Below, piece by piece: positions 32,266-41,253 of a DNA stretch of 64,000 nucleotides. The stretch's first letter is position 1. The number at the start of each line of letters is the position of its first letter. Made by a program: the position numbers and the translations under genes. This DNA comes from Streptomyces anulatus (lineage in GTDB: Bacteria; Actinomycetota; Actinomycetes; Streptomycetales; Streptomycetaceae): contig NZ_JOEZ01000037.1 in the NCBI RefSeq assembly GCF_000721175.1, positions 1 through 64,000 on the forward strand. The letters are read 5' to 3'. A model generated the notes under the pieces. The model made no database searches. It saw only the letters and a list, made by a program, of their open reading frames with translations, and was not told where the DNA came from.

Positions 32266-34503
32266 TTGTCAAACCGGGAAAGCGACGAATTGCGGGAAGA
32301 GCAGGAATTCATCGATCGGCTCCATGCCCGGGTCGACGCCCTGCGCAATGTGGCGGCCGACGGTGTCGAGCACGCGCTGACGCCGGTCGGGACGGGCCAG
32401 CAGGCGCGGCTGGAGCGCGACATCCTGGTCGCGGAGCGCTCGGGTCTGCTCGCCGCGCTCAACGCGGTGGACGGCTCACTGTGCTTCGGTCGCATCGACC
32501 GCTCCGACGGGCTCGCGCACCATATCGGCCGTATCGGGATCCGAGAGGACGACACCGAGCACACTCCTGTTCTGATCGACTGGCGTGCACCGGTGGCGCG
32601 TCCCTTCTATCTCGCCACGGGGCACACGCCGATGGGGCTGCGCCGCCGCCGGCACATCACCACCGAGGGCCGCACGGTCACCGAGCTCCACGACGAGATC
32701 CTGGATATCGGGGACCGCGACCGCACCGGATTCGAGGATCCGAACGGTGACGCCGTGCTGCTCGCGGCGCTCAATTCCGCGCGCACCGGACGCATGGGCG
32801 ACATCGTGCGGACCATCCAGGCCGAGCAGGACGGCATCATCCGGGCCCCGCACCGCGGCGTCCTCGTCGTCGAGGGCGGACCCGGCACCGGCAAGACGGC
32901 CGTCGCGCTGCACCGGGCCGCCTTCCTGCTGTACGAGCACCGCGAGCTGCTTGCCAAGCGCGCCGAGCTCATCGTGGGCCCCAACCCGGCGTTCCTGCGC
33001 TACATCGCGGAGGTACTGCCCGCGCTCGGCGAGACCGGGGTGCTGCTCGCGACGCAGGCCGAGCTGTTCCCCGGTGTGCACGCCACCGGAACGGACACCC
33101 CGCGCGCCGCCGCGGTCAAGGGCGGCGAGCCGATGGCCGAGGCCCTCGCCATGGCCGTACGCGACCGGCAGCGGCTGCCGGAGCCCGGGGCGGCGATGGT
33201 GATCCCGCACGAGGACGGCGGGGATCTGATCCTGGACTGGGAGATCGCCTACGAGGCCCGGCAGGCGGCCCGGGACACCCGCCTACCGCACAATCTCGCC
33301 CGGCCCCACTTCGTCTTCCGGGTCATCGACGCGCTCACCGCGCAGCTCGTCGAGCGCATCGGCGCGGACCCCTACGGCGGACCCAACTTCCTCGGCCCCG
33401 ACGACGTGGCCCAGCTCGGCCGCGACGTCGCGCTGAGCAAGGAGGTGCACGCGGCTGTGGACGAGCTGTGGCCGCCGCTGACCCCTGAGGCCTTCCTCGC
33501 CGGCTATCTGGCCGATCCGGTGTACGTACCGGAGGAGGACGCCGACGCGATCCGCCGCCCGGGAGTCGCCGGGGCGTGGACCCCCGCCGACGTACCGCTG
33601 CTCGACGAGGCCGCCGAGCTGCTCGGCGTCGACGACAGCGCGGAGAGGGCCGCGGCCGAGGCCGCCCGTCAGGAACGGGTCGGCTACGCGCAGGGCGTGC
33701 TGGAACTGTCGCGGGGCTCGGAGAGCTACGAGTTCGAGGACGAGGAGTCCGAGGTCCTCGCCGCCCACGACATCATCGACGCCGAGCGGATGGCGGAGCG
33801 GCACGAGGAGGCCGACCACCGCACCGCCGCCGAGCGGGCCGCCGCCGACCGCACCTGGGCGTTCGGGCACATCATCGTCGACGAGGCGCAGGAGCTCTCG
33901 CCGATGGCGTGGCGGCTGCTGATGCGCCGCGCGCCGACCCGCTCGCTGACCCTGGTCGGCGACCCGGCCCAGACCTCCGAGGAGGCGGGCGTCGGGTCCT
34001 GGGAGAGGATTCTCCGGCCGTACGTAGAGGACCGCTTCGAGCACGTCACGCTGGAGGTCAACTACCGTACGCCCGCGGAGATCATGGAGCTGGCCGCCGG
34101 AGTCCTGCGCGAGAAGGACCCCTCGTTCACCGCCCCCGTCTCGGTCAGGTCGACGGGCGAGAAGCCGTGGAAGCGGGAGGCCGGGGAGGATCTGGCGGCC
34201 GCGGTGGCCGAGGCCGTCGTGGAGCTGACGCCCCGGGAGGGGCGGCTCGGGGTGATCGCGCCGCGTGCGCTGCACGAGGAGATCGCCGCCCCGCTGGACG
34301 GCGTCACGGCAGGTGAGGCCCCCGACCTCACGCACCCGGTGGTACTGCTGGATCCGCGCCAGGCCAAGGGACTTGAGTTCGACCATGTGCTGGTCGTGGA
34401 GCCCGCCCGGTTCGGCACGAGCGATCTGTATGTGGCGCTCACCCGTGCCACGCAGCGGCTGGGCATCGTCCACCGGGAGGAACTGCCCCCGGCGTTGCGC
34501 TGA
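32266..34503 (+). CDS. helD: HelD-like RNA-polymerase-associated ATPase
   Basis: 745 residues from a TTG at 32266, chosen because GGGGAG lies 5 bases upstream; longer readings pass through the leader hairpins. The N-terminal coiled-coil arm (EEQEFIDRLHARVDALRN) is followed by a split UvrD/Rep-like ATPase: Walker A GGPGTGKTAVALHRAAFLLY at about 205, DEAQELSPMAWRLLMRR near 540, QAKGLEFDHVLVVEP near 698 and LYVALTRATQRLGIVH at the end. HelD proteins free stalled RNA polymerase from DNA or drug; relatives protect against rifamycins. No nuclease domain is present. A dedicated promoter and leader suggest regulated expression. Confidence 0.92.
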   Translation: MSNRESDELREEQEFIDRLHARVDALRNVAADGVEHALTPVGTGQQARLERDILVAERSGLLAALNAVDGSLCFGRIDRSDGLAHHIGRIGIREDDTEHTPVLIDWRAPVARPFYLATGHTPMGLRRRRHITTEGRTVTELHDEILDIGDRDRTGFEDPNGDAVLLAALNSARTGRMGDIVRTIQAEQDGIIRAPHRGVLVVEGGPGTGKTAVALHRAAFLLYEHRELLAKRAELIVGPNPAFLRYIAEVLPALGETGVLLATQAELFPGVHATGTDTPRAAAVKGGEPMAEALAMAVRDRQRLPEPGAAMVIPHEDGGDLILDWEIAYEARQAARDTRLPHNLARPHFVFRVIDALTAQLVERIGADPYGGPNFLGPDDVAQLGRDVALSKEVHAAVDELWPPLTPEAFLAGYLADPVYVPEEDADAIRRPGVAGAWTPADVPLLDEAAELLGVDDSAERAAAEAARQERVGYAQGVLELSRGSESYEFEDEESEVLAAHDIIDAERMAERHEEADHRTAAERAAADRTWAFGHIIVDEAQELSPMAWRLLMRRAPTRSLTLVGDPAQTSEEAGVGSWERILRPYVEDRFEHVTLEVNYRTPAEIMELAAGVLREKDPSFTAPVSVRSTGEKPWKREAGEDLAAAVAEAVVELTPREGRLGVIAPRALHEEIAAPLDGVTAGEAPDLTHPVVLLDPRQAKGLEFDHVLVVEPARFGTSDLYVALTRATQRLGIVHREELPPALR

Positions 34504-34530
34504 CGGGACCGGCGGGCCGCGCTCCTCGGC

Positions 34531-34568
34531 GTCGGGGTCGGGGTCGGCGGGAGTGGGAGTGGGAGTGG
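34531..34568. repeat. Short tandem repeats (GTCGGG and GGGAGT units)
   Basis: Between helD and the next gene, GTCGGG occurs twice and GGGAGT three times in a row. Simple repeats of this kind may vary in copy number. Confidence 0.6.
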
Positions 34569-34603
34569 CCGGAACACGGTGGACGAACCCATAAGGTAAC
34601 GCC

Positions 34604-35719
34604 ATGTCTTCGCCATTGAGTTCGACAAAGACCGCGGCTGCTCTCCGCACCTCGGCACGGGTCTCCGCAGAGCTGCTGTTGGTCCTCGTGGCGGCGGCGG
34701 TCGCGCTGTGGGTGCTGGGCCGGATGTGGTCGGTCGTATGGCCGCTGATAGTCGCTCTGTTCCTCACCACGCTGACGTGGCCGCTTGCCCGCTTCCTGCA
34801 TCGGCACGGCTGGCGGCCCGCGCTCGCCGCGTCGGTGGTGACGGTGTTCGCCCTGCTCGTGGGGGCGGGCATCGTGGCGCTGATCGCGGTTCCGGTGGCG
34901 GACCAGTCCGGGGAACTGGCCGACCGGGTGGTCCAGGGCATCGACAAGCTCCGCGCGTGGGCGGCCGGTCCGCCGCTGAACATCGGCGACGACCAGATCA
35001 CCGGTGCCCTCGACACCGCGACCGCCAAGCTCCAGGACAGTGTCGGCAGTGTGGTCACGACCGCCGTCACCGGGGTGAGCACCGTGGTCAACGGGCTCGT
35101 CACGGCGGTTCTGGCGATCTTCCTGATGTTCTTCTTCCTCAAGGACGGCCCGCGGTTCCTGCCGTGGCTCACCCGTCAGCTTCCCGGCAGGCTCGCCACC
35201 GACATCCCCGAGGTTGCCTCACGCAGTTGGGACACCCTGGGCGCGTTCGTGCGGTCCCAGGCGTTCGTCGGTCTGCTGGACGCGGTCTTCATCGGGATCG
35301 GCCTGTGGATCCTGGACGTGCCGCTGGTTCTGCCGCTGGCGGTGCTGACCTTCGTCTCGGCGTTCGTGCCGATCGTGGGAGCGCTGTTCGCCGGATTCGT
35401 GGCGGTGGTCATCGCGTTGGTCTCGAACGGACCGATGGACGCCCTGATCGTGCTGGGGATCATCATCCTGGTGCAGCAGTTGGAGGGCAATGTGTTCCAG
35501 CCCATGATCCAGAGCCGGGGGCTGGGTCTGCACGCGGCGGCGATCCTGCTCGCGGTGACGCTGGGCGGCAGCCTGGCCGGTGTGGTGGGCAGTCTGCTCG
35601 CCGTTCCGGTGGCCGCGCTGCTCGCGGTGGCCTGGAACTACCTGCGCGAGCAGCTCGTGGAGGAGCCGCGCGAGCCGGAGCCCGGGGAGCTGCCCGAGGA
35701 TGCGCCCGTTCCGTCCTAG
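34604..35719 (+). CDS. AI-2E-family membrane transporter (PerM-like)
   Basis: 371 residues. Hydrophobic segments at about 22-58, 68-93, 150-178, 210-240, 245-272, 278-300 and 305-345 give the usual seven or eight helices. The conserved segment TAVLAIFLMFFFLKDGPRFL and the C-terminal EGNVFQPMIQSRGLGLHAAA identify the AI-2E/PerM family. Members are linked to export of quorum signals or to Na+/H+ exchange; role here unknown. Acidic, Pro-rich C-terminus is cytoplasmic. The start ATG at 34604 follows AAGGTAACGCC. Confidence 0.92.
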   Translation: MSSPLSSTKTAAALRTSARVSAELLLVLVAAAVALWVLGRMWSVVWPLIVALFLTTLTWPLARFLHRHGWRPALAASVVTVFALLVGAGIVALIAVPVADQSGELADRVVQGIDKLRAWAAGPPLNIGDDQITGALDTATAKLQDSVGSVVTTAVTGVSTVVNGLVTAVLAIFLMFFFLKDGPRFLPWLTRQLPGRLATDIPEVASRSWDTLGAFVRSQAFVGLLDAVFIGIGLWILDVPLVLPLAVLTFVSAFVPIVGALFAGFVAVVIALVSNGPMDALIVLGIIILVQQLEGNVFQPMIQSRGLGLHAAAILLAVTLGGSLAGVVGSLLAVPVAALLAVAWNYLREQLVEEPREPEPGELPEDAPVPS

Positions 35720-36098
35720 TGCCGCGTCAGCCCCCTCATCGCCCGAGGTTGCGCAGCAGTGCGGCAGCGCGCTGCGCAACTCCCGCTCCCAGGACCGGCG
35801 GAGGGTCGTCGCGCGCTCCTGCCCGACGATCACCTGCACGCTCTCTCCGGAGCCGGAGCCCCGCGCCTCGTCCGGCGGGCACGCGGACGGCGGGCAGGGT
35901 GCTCCACGGCGCCTGGACCGCAGGGAGCCGCTGTGCTGCCGCGCGCCCTCTCATCGGACCGGCCCCCCGCCACCGCCCGTCGCACTGCCTTTCGCCCTTG
36001 CCGGCCGGGACCGGGCCGCCCGCGCGCAGTGGCGACGAGGCCTCGGGCAGGAGCGCGGGCGGCGCGATCCGGGTCACGCGGCCCGGCCTGCGAACGAG

Positions 36099-36126
36099 GA
36101 TCCCGGCCCACGCGAGGGCCGGGATC
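36099..36126. terminator. 10-bp hairpin
   Basis: GATCCCGGCC / GGCCGGGATC, 8-base loop, upstream of a second and stronger hairpin. Confidence 0.55.
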
Positions 36127-36147
36127 ACACCGGCCCCGGCCTGAGAA

Positions 36148-36188
36148 GGCGTCCGCCCCGAGCACCTGAGGCGCTCGGGGCGGACGCC
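36148..36188. terminator. 16-bp hairpin downstream of the alcohol dehydrogenase
   Basis: Perfect stem GGCGTCCGCCCCGAGC / GCTCGGGGCGGACGCC with a 9-base loop, 70 bases past the dehydrogenase stop. A partial copy of the right arm (GGGGCGGACGCC) recurs at 36201-36212. Confidence 0.75.
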
Positions 36189-36257
36189 GGCGAGGGGTGA
36201 GGACAGCCGGGGCGGACGCCTGCGAGGTGCGGGCTGCCGGGCGGGCGGGGCGACGGC

Positions 36258-37298
36258 TCAGATGGTCGCCGTGTCGATCACGAAGCGGTAGCGGACGTCG
36301 CTCGCGAGAACCCGCTCGTACGCCTCGTTGACCTGGCTCGCGCCGATCACCTCGATCTCGGAGCCGAGCCCGTGCACGGCGCAGAAGTCCAGCATCTCCT
36401 GGGTCTCCGCGACACCGCCGATCGCCGAACCCGCGATCGACCTGTTGCCCATGATCAGGGAGAAGAGGTTCAGCGAGACCGGCTCCTCGGGGGCGCCCAC
36501 GTTGACCAGGGTGCCGTCCGTGCGCAGCAGGCCGAGGTAGGCGCCGAAGTCCAGCGGGGCCGAGACCGTGGAGAGGATGACGTCGAAGGTGCCGGCCAGC
36601 TCCTCGAACGTCTTGGGGTCGCTGGTCGCGTAGTAGTGGTCGGCGCCCAGCTTGAGCCCGTCGTCCTTCTTGCGCAAGGACTGGGAGAGGACCGTGACCT
36701 CGGCGCCGAGCGCGTGCGCGATCTTGACGGCCATGTGGCCGAGACCGCCGAGGCCGACGACGGCGACCTTCCTGCCGGGGCCCGCGCCCCAGCGCTTCAG
36801 CGGCGAGTACGTGGTGATGCCGGCGCACAGGAGCGGCGCGGCCTCGTCGAGGGCGATGCCTTCGGGGATGGTGACGGCGAACGCCTCGGTCACGACGATG
36901 TGCGTCGAGTAGCCGCCGTAGGTGGGCTCGCCGCTGCGGTCGAGAGCGTTGTACGTCTGGGTGTTCCCTTCGGCGCAGTGCTGCTCGCGGCCCATCAGGC
37001 AGGCGTCGCACTTTCCGCAGGAGTCGACCATGCAGCCGACGCCGACGCGGTCGCCGACCTTGAACCGGGTGACCCCGGAGCCGGTCTCGGCGACGATCCC
37101 GGCGATCTCGTGGCCGGGAACCATCGGGAAGATGCCCTCGCCCCAGCCGTCGCGGGCCTGGTGGATGTCGGAGTGGCAGATGCCGGCGAACTTGATGTCG
37201 ATCAGGAGGTCGAACTCGCCCACCGGACGACGCTCGATCGTGGTGCGCTCCAGCGGGGCCTTGGCACGGGGGGCGGCGTAAGCGGCAACGGTGGTCAT
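36258..37298 (-). CDS. Zinc-dependent NAD(P) alcohol dehydrogenase, CAD/AdhA-type
   Basis: 346 residues. Catalytic zinc ligands Cys41 (GICHSDIH), His63-Glu64 (GHE) and a third Cys near 158 ([10 protein letters not shown]); structural zinc Cys94, 97, 100 and 108 ([15 protein letters not shown]). The nucleotide fold has [13 protein letters not shown] at about 178. The YahK/cinnamyl-alcohol-dehydrogenase subgroup reduces medium-chain and aromatic aldehydes with NADPH. It diverges from an XRE regulator across a gap with a 12-bp direct repeat, so it is probably under its control. Confidence 0.95.
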   Translation of the reverse strand: MTTVAAYAAPRAKAPLERTTIERRPVGEFDLLIDIKFAGICHSDIHQARDGWGEGIFPMVPGHEIAGIVAETGSGVTRFKVGDRVGVGCMVDSCGKCDACLMGREQHCAEGNTQTYNALDRSGEPTYGGYSTHIVVTEAFAVTIPEGIALDEAAPLLCAGITTYSPLKRWGAGPGRKVAVVGLGGLGHMAVKIAHALGAEVTVLSQSLRKKDDGLKLGADHYYATSDPKTFEELAGTFDVILSTVSAPLDFGAYLGLLRTDGTLVNVGAPEEPVSLNLFSLIMGNRSIAGSAIGGVAETQEMLDFCAVHGLGSEIEVIGASQVNEAYERVLASDVRYRFVIDTATI

Positions 37299-37380
37299 GC
37301 CGGAGGTTCTCCTCTGGGTGATGCGGTAGGAACGTGTCCCAGCTTCACTCCGTGTCCGACGTTCACCCAGACCACCGCTT

Positions 37381-37436
37381 TGCCTACGACCAGTGGTCCT
37401 ACTACTGACGGGGTCAGGCTCCGATGCCTACGACCA
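37381..37436. promoter_or_regulatory. 12-bp direct repeat operator candidate
   Basis: TGCCTACGACCA occurs at 37381-37392 and again, identically, at 37425-37436, 44 bases (about four helical turns) apart. The first copy overlaps the palindrome GACCAGTGGTC. Located between the divergent dehydrogenase and XRE genes, it is the obvious binding site for the latter. Confidence 0.6.
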
Positions 37437-37451
37437 CGAGTGACAGGAATA

Positions 37452-38390
37452 ATGGAAACCATGGACGATCAGCCGGAGGCCGCCGCACCCGATCCGCTGG
37501 ACCGGCGTGCCGAGCTCAGCGAGTTCCTGCGGACCCGCAGGGCCAAGCTCCAGCCACAGGACGTGGGGCTGCCGGAGTTCGGCCGGCACCGCCGGGTGCC
37601 CGGTCTGCGCCGGGAGGAGCTGGCGCAGCTGGCCGGGGTGTCCGTGGCGTACTACACGCGTCTGGAGCAGGGCAACGGGCGCAATGTGTCGGGCGAGGTG
37701 CTCGACGCGATCGCCCGCGCGCTGCGGCTCACCGACGCGGAGCAGGCGCATCTGAACCATCTGGCCCGGCCCGCCCGGCACAAGAAGAAGCGCCGCCCGG
37801 CCAAGGTGCAGCGGGTGCGGAGCGGGTTGCTCTATCTCCTCGACAGCATGGAGGGCATCCCCGCGTACGTCGTCGGGGCGCGCTCCGACATCCTCGCCTG
37901 GAATCCGATGGCGGTGGCGGTGTTCGGCGACTGGGGCGCGCTGCCGCCGGCCGAGCGCAACTGGGCACGCCTGGTGTTCCTCTCCCCCGCCTACCGGGAT
38001 CTGTTCCTGAACTGGGACTCCAAGGCCTCGGACATGGTCAGCTATCTCCGGCTGTACGCGGGCTGCCACCCCGACGATCCGCAGTTGTCGGCGCTGGTGG
38101 GCGAACTCTCGCTCAAGAGCGAGGAGTTCCGGCGGCTCTGGGCCACGCACAACGTCAAGGAGAAGGGCCACGGCATCAAGCTGATCCGGCATCCGCTCGC
38201 CGGCGACCTGACCCTGTCGTACGAGACCTTGAGCCTCCCGGACGACGAGGACCAGCAGCTGGTGACCTACCACGCGGAGCCGGGGTCGGAGTCGGCCCAG
38301 GCCCTGCGCCTGCTGGCGAGCTGGGGAGCCGACGCGACCCGGGCGGGCGTGATCAGCGGCGCGGGGCGGGTTCCGGACGACGAGCGATGA
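37452..38390 (+). CDS. XRE regulator with MmyB-type ligand domain
   Basis: 312 residues from the ATG at 37452 (ATG 37461 is an alternative with GGAA before it). HTH at about 20-90: LSEFLRTRRAKLQPQDVGLP, RVPGLRREELAQLAGVSVAY, YTRLEQGNGRNVSGEVLDAI. The MmyB-like PAS-related C-terminal domain follows at about 125-300 (GIPAYVVGARSDILAWNPMA, LFLNWDSKASDMVSYLRLYA). Such proteins are abundant in Streptomyces and usually regulate one divergent oxidoreductase, matching the alcohol dehydrogenase here. Its 3' end overlaps the convergent methyltransferase by 38 bases. Confidence 0.93.
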   Translation: METMDDQPEAAAPDPLDRRAELSEFLRTRRAKLQPQDVGLPEFGRHRRVPGLRREELAQLAGVSVAYYTRLEQGNGRNVSGEVLDAIARALRLTDAEQAHLNHLARPARHKKKRRPAKVQRVRSGLLYLLDSMEGIPAYVVGARSDILAWNPMAVAVFGDWGALPPAERNWARLVFLSPAYRDLFLNWDSKASDMVSYLRLYAGCHPDDPQLSALVGELSLKSEEFRRLWATHNVKEKGHGIKLIRHPLAGDLTLSYETLSLPDDEDQQLVTYHAEPGSESAQALRLLASWGADATRAGVISGAGRVPDDER

Positions 38391-39094
38391 GGACGAACTC
38401 CCGGCCCGGCCGGTCGGGTGCGTCACGCACCTCGCGCACGACGAACCCCTGGGCTGTCAGGTCCGCTTCGGTCTCCTGACGTTCCCGGAACCGCAGGGTG
38501 GAGTCGGAGGTGAGGATCTGTCCGTCGGCCCCGAACACATAGGTCCAGCGGAACGACACGAGCGGCCCGGCGACTTCGGTCACCTCGACCCAGCTCTCGA
38601 CGGGGCCGACACCGGGGATCTCGGTGACCCGGTGGGACCTTTCCCGGTTCCACCCCTCCCAGGCACGCCGGGCCGGGTCCCGCGTCTCGAAGACCAGGTG
38701 CCCGCCCGGCCGCAGCGCCTCGTAGGCACCGCGCAGCGTCACCTGCCAGTCGCCCGGGTCGATCTCCTGCGCGGCGTTGGCCGTCATGGTGACCAGGTCG
38801 ACCCGCAACGGCGGCAGGGCCGAAGCGTCACCGTGGATCCAGCGGACCCGGTCGCCGCCCGGCTTGGCGCGCGCCACGTCCACCGAGGCCCGAGCGGGGT
38901 CGACGCCGACGACCTCGATCCCGCGGTCCGCCAGCAGCAGGGCGAACACACCTGTGCCGCAGCCGATGTCCAGCACCACGCCGTGCGGCGAACTCCTCGG
39001 TGATGCGGACGTAGGGGTCCAGGTCGCCTCGGTCGGGATCGAGTGGATCGTAGAGAACGGCCAGCCGGGGCTCCACGAAAATTTCGTCAGCCAT
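38353..39094 (-). pseudogene. Class I SAM methyltransferase with one frameshift
   Basis: From the ATG at 39094, MADEIFVEPRLAVLYDPLDP and LDPYVRITEEFA read in one frame. At about 38985 a single-base change shifts to VVLDIGCGTGVFALLLADRG (motif I), VVGVDPARASVDVARAK, IHGDASALP and on to the stop at 38353. Domains and length (about 245 residues) are otherwise complete, so this is either a very recent pseudogene or a sequencing error in a G/C run. Confidence 0.75.
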
Positions 39095-39159
39095 GCGACG
39101 GAAGGTACCGGGCGCGAGGAGCATCCGTCCCCGTCGGGGCACCGTGCGTTCAGGCGATG

Positions 39160-39318
39160 CCGGGTCCGGCCGTCGTTCCGGCCGGGTCGTGGTTCTCGCT
39201 CGTCCCGTCGGGCCGTGCCGCTCGCCGCGACGGCCACGACTGCGGCGAGCGGGACCGTGGCGCGTCGGGCCATGCCGGCGCGGCCGCCGGGGACGCCGGT
39301 CTGCTCGAACTCGTTCAC
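39160..39318 (-). pseudogene. Possible signal-peptide stub of a secreted protein
   Basis: Minus strand from 39318 encodes MNEFEQTGVPGGRAGMARRA and TVPLAAVVAVAASGTA, a plausible signal sequence, then becomes arginine-rich without secondary features. It seems to be the 5' end of a lost gene. Confidence 0.3.
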
Positions 39319-39372
39319 CTCGACGCAGCCGTCAGGGAGGCAGCCGGCAGACGGTCCCGGGGGGGCGAAGGG

Positions 39373-40080
39373 TCAGTTGGCCTCTGCCACCTCCGCCACG
39401 ACGTCCGCAGCCGCCTCCGTCCCACCGACGGCGAGCGCAGCGAGCGCGGGAGTTCGGGCCGCCGCCGCACCTGTGCCGGCCGGGTCAAGGTGCGCCAGGG
39501 TCTCGGCGGCGGCGAGCCGGGGCAGCAGCAACTGCCAGAATCCGGTGAGCATGTGCGGGGACAGCCACGCGGGATCGTGCCGGCCGAGCACCTCGAACCC
39601 GGCCGTGGCGGCGACCGTGGCGGCCGCCGCGTCCTCGCGGGAGACGTCCTCGGCCAGCGTTCCGGCGGCGGCCGCCTCGTCCAGCAGTTCCCGCACGCGG
39701 TGGTGCCACTCCAGCCTCAGGTCCGGGGCAGTGGCTCTCTCGCCGTCGCAGCTCAGCCGGAATCCGGCCCGGCTCACCGGGTCCTCGCGCAGCCGTTGGG
39801 CGAGAGCGTGCGAACTGTCGACGAGTGCCTGCAGGGCGGTGTCCGTCCTGCGCCGGATCGCACCGGACATGTCGCGCAGTCTCCGGGACGCGTCCGCCAC
39901 GACCGCTTCCGCGACCGCCGCCTTGTTCTCGAAGTGGAAGTGCAGCGCCCCCGTGCTGACGCCCGCGCCGGAACTGATCAGCGTCAGCCGGGCCTGCGCG
40001 TAGCCGTGCTGCTCGAAGACGGTGGCGGCGGAGCGGATCAGCGCCTGGCGGGTCCGGGTGGCCCGCTCCTGTTTGGTCAC
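39373..40080 (-). CDS. ScbR-like TetR regulator (GBL receptor or pseudo-receptor)
   Basis: 235 residues from a GTG at 40080 behind GGGGAGG. The first 50 residues, MTKQERATRTRQALIRSAAT and GVSTGALHFHFENK, are those of the GBL-receptor family (ScbR/ArpA/ScbR2). The ligand domain has RAGFRLSCDGERA and HMLTGFWQLLLP. Full GBL receptors have a ligand-pocket Trp, here possibly within DPAWLSPHM, but pseudo-receptors that bind antibiotics instead are equally likely. It is preceded by an ARE-like operator and lies with afsA and scbR homologues. Confidence 0.88.
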   Translation of the reverse strand: MTKQERATRTRQALIRSAATVFEQHGYAQARLTLISSGAGVSTGALHFHFENKAAVAEAVVADASRRLRDMSGAIRRRTDTALQALVDSSHALAQRLREDPVSRAGFRLSCDGERATAPDLRLEWHHRVRELLDEAAAAGTLAEDVSREDAAAATVAATAGFEVLGRHDPAWLSPHMLTGFWQLLLPRLAAAETLAHLDPAGTGAAAARTPALAALAVGGTEAAADVVAEVAEAN

Positions 40081-40187
40081 CGGGACCTCCCCGCGGGGGA
40101 GAAGTGGCCGGATACGGGACCGGAAAGGGAGCCGGCTCCGGTCGAGGGCTCCCCGCCGGAGCAGTGGGACGGCGTCATGGGGTTATC

Positions 40188-40205
40188 AAACCAACTTACC
40201 GGTTT
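40188..40205. promoter_or_regulatory. ARE-like operator AAACC-N8-CGGTTT
   Basis: AAACCAACTTACCGGTTT, an imperfect 18-bp palindrome resembling autoregulatory elements bound by ScbR-type proteins, 108 bases upstream of the receptor-like gene at 40080. Confidence 0.65.
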
Positions 40206-40349
40206 CATTTCCAGGGAACGGAGGAATACGGCGGAGGCTCCCGCGCCCCTTTCCAGCCACATCTTCCCTATGGGCCCGTGGAAGCGGACCGGAATAGGAA
40301 AAGGCACACTGTCGCACTTATCCGAGGTCAGTGAGGGAGCTGACGTACC

Positions 40350-41240
40350 TTACTCACCCGTGAACACGCTCTGCTCACCCGCGGAGCGACGGAATTCCGC
40401 CGCGAACACGTCAGCGTGATCGGCCGCCCAGATACGGAACGGCCTCGCCGGACGGCCCGTCAGTTCCCGGACCGTGGGCACCACGGCCGCCTTCGCGCCC
40501 ACCCGCTGCCGCTCGGCGCTCTCCAGGAAGGCCTCCGCGACGGGCCGCGGATACTTCTCCAGCAGGGCCGTGCGCGCGGCGTCCACGCCGAGTTCCTCGA
40601 AGCGCAACGGCCGCCCCAGCACCCGGGAGAGCTCGGCCGTCTGCTCCCGCGCAGTGATCGCCTCCGGGCCGGACACGGCGTACGCCCTTCCCTCGTGCCC
40701 CGTACCGGTGAGAACGGCGACGGCCACCGCGGCGACGTCGCGCGGGTCGACACACGCGACCGGAGCCTCGCCGTACAGGGCACGCACCACGCCCTCCGAC
40801 CGGATGCCGGGCGCCCAGGAACGCGTGTTGGACATGAACGTCCTGGGGCGGACGAACGTCCACGGAACCCCGGACTCCCTGACGGCCTGTTCGTTCTCCC
40901 GCTGACGCCGAGTGATGAAGTCGTCGGCGCCCGGCTCCTCCACAGCCATCATGGACAGCTTGACCAGGTGGCGGACGCCCGCCGCGGCCGCCGCCGCTGC
41001 GACCCGCTCGTCGTCGGGCTCCGTGGGGCTGTTCGTCACCAGGAACACCGAGGTGACGTCCCGCAGGGCCCGGTCGAGGGCGGGGCGGTCCCCGTACTCC
41101 CCCTCGACGACCTCGACCTCGCCTCCCCCTACCGTCAGCCGCTCGGGCCGGCGCGCGAGAATCCGCACGGGGCCGGCCGCCGCCAGCTGTCCGGCGACCT
41201 CGCGGCCCACCGCTCCGGTCGCACCCGTCACGAGAATCAC
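40350..41240 (-). CDS. NmrA-like NAD(P)-binding reductase in the GBL locus
   Basis: 296 residues from a GTG at 41240. Rossmann motif MILVTGATGAVGREVAGQLA; HLVKLSMMAVEEP and a Tyr-less active region typical of the atypical NmrA/HSCARG group; end part PVACVDPRDVAAVAVAVLTG. It starts 13 bases after the AfsA gene, so both are one transcript. In GBL loci of other Streptomyces a reductase of this kind acts on the butenolide or the 6-keto intermediate, and that is the likely role. The sequence alone does not show the substrate. Confidence 0.85.
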   Translation of the reverse strand: MILVTGATGAVGREVAGQLAAAGPVRILARRPERLTVGGGEVEVVEGEYGDRPALDRALRDVTSVFLVTNSPTEPDDERVAAAAAAAGVRHLVKLSMMAVEEPGADDFITRRQRENEQAVRESGVPWTFVRPRTFMSNTRSWAPGIRSEGVVRALYGEAPVACVDPRDVAAVAVAVLTGTGHEGRAYAVSGPEAITAREQTAELSRVLGRPLRFEELGVDAARTALLEKYPRPVAEAFLESAERQRVGAKAAVVPTVRELTGRPARPFRIWAADHADVFAAEFRRSAGEQSVFTGE

Positions 41241-41253
41241 TCGAGCAAACCTC

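Larger units (their letters stand above)
35720..36257. other. 538-base gap with strong hairpins, no confident gene
   Basis: A minus-strand frame at about 35740-35840 (VIVGQERATTLRRSWERELR) looks protein-like but has no start or recognised family and may be a gene remnant. The right end holds two strong hairpins that serve the two converging transcripts. Confidence 0.45.

Noticed and set aside
32100..32266. Rifamycin-associated element (RAE) upstream of the HelD-like gene
   Set aside because: I looked for the palindrome reported for rifamycin-responsive genes and did not find it. The gene also belongs to a HelD branch different from the HelR sequences I remember.
35740..35840. Minus-strand protein-like segment VIVGQERATTLRRSW
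   Set aside because: Looks coding over about 35 residues but has no start, no ribosome site and no recognised family. Kept only as a remark in the gap entry.
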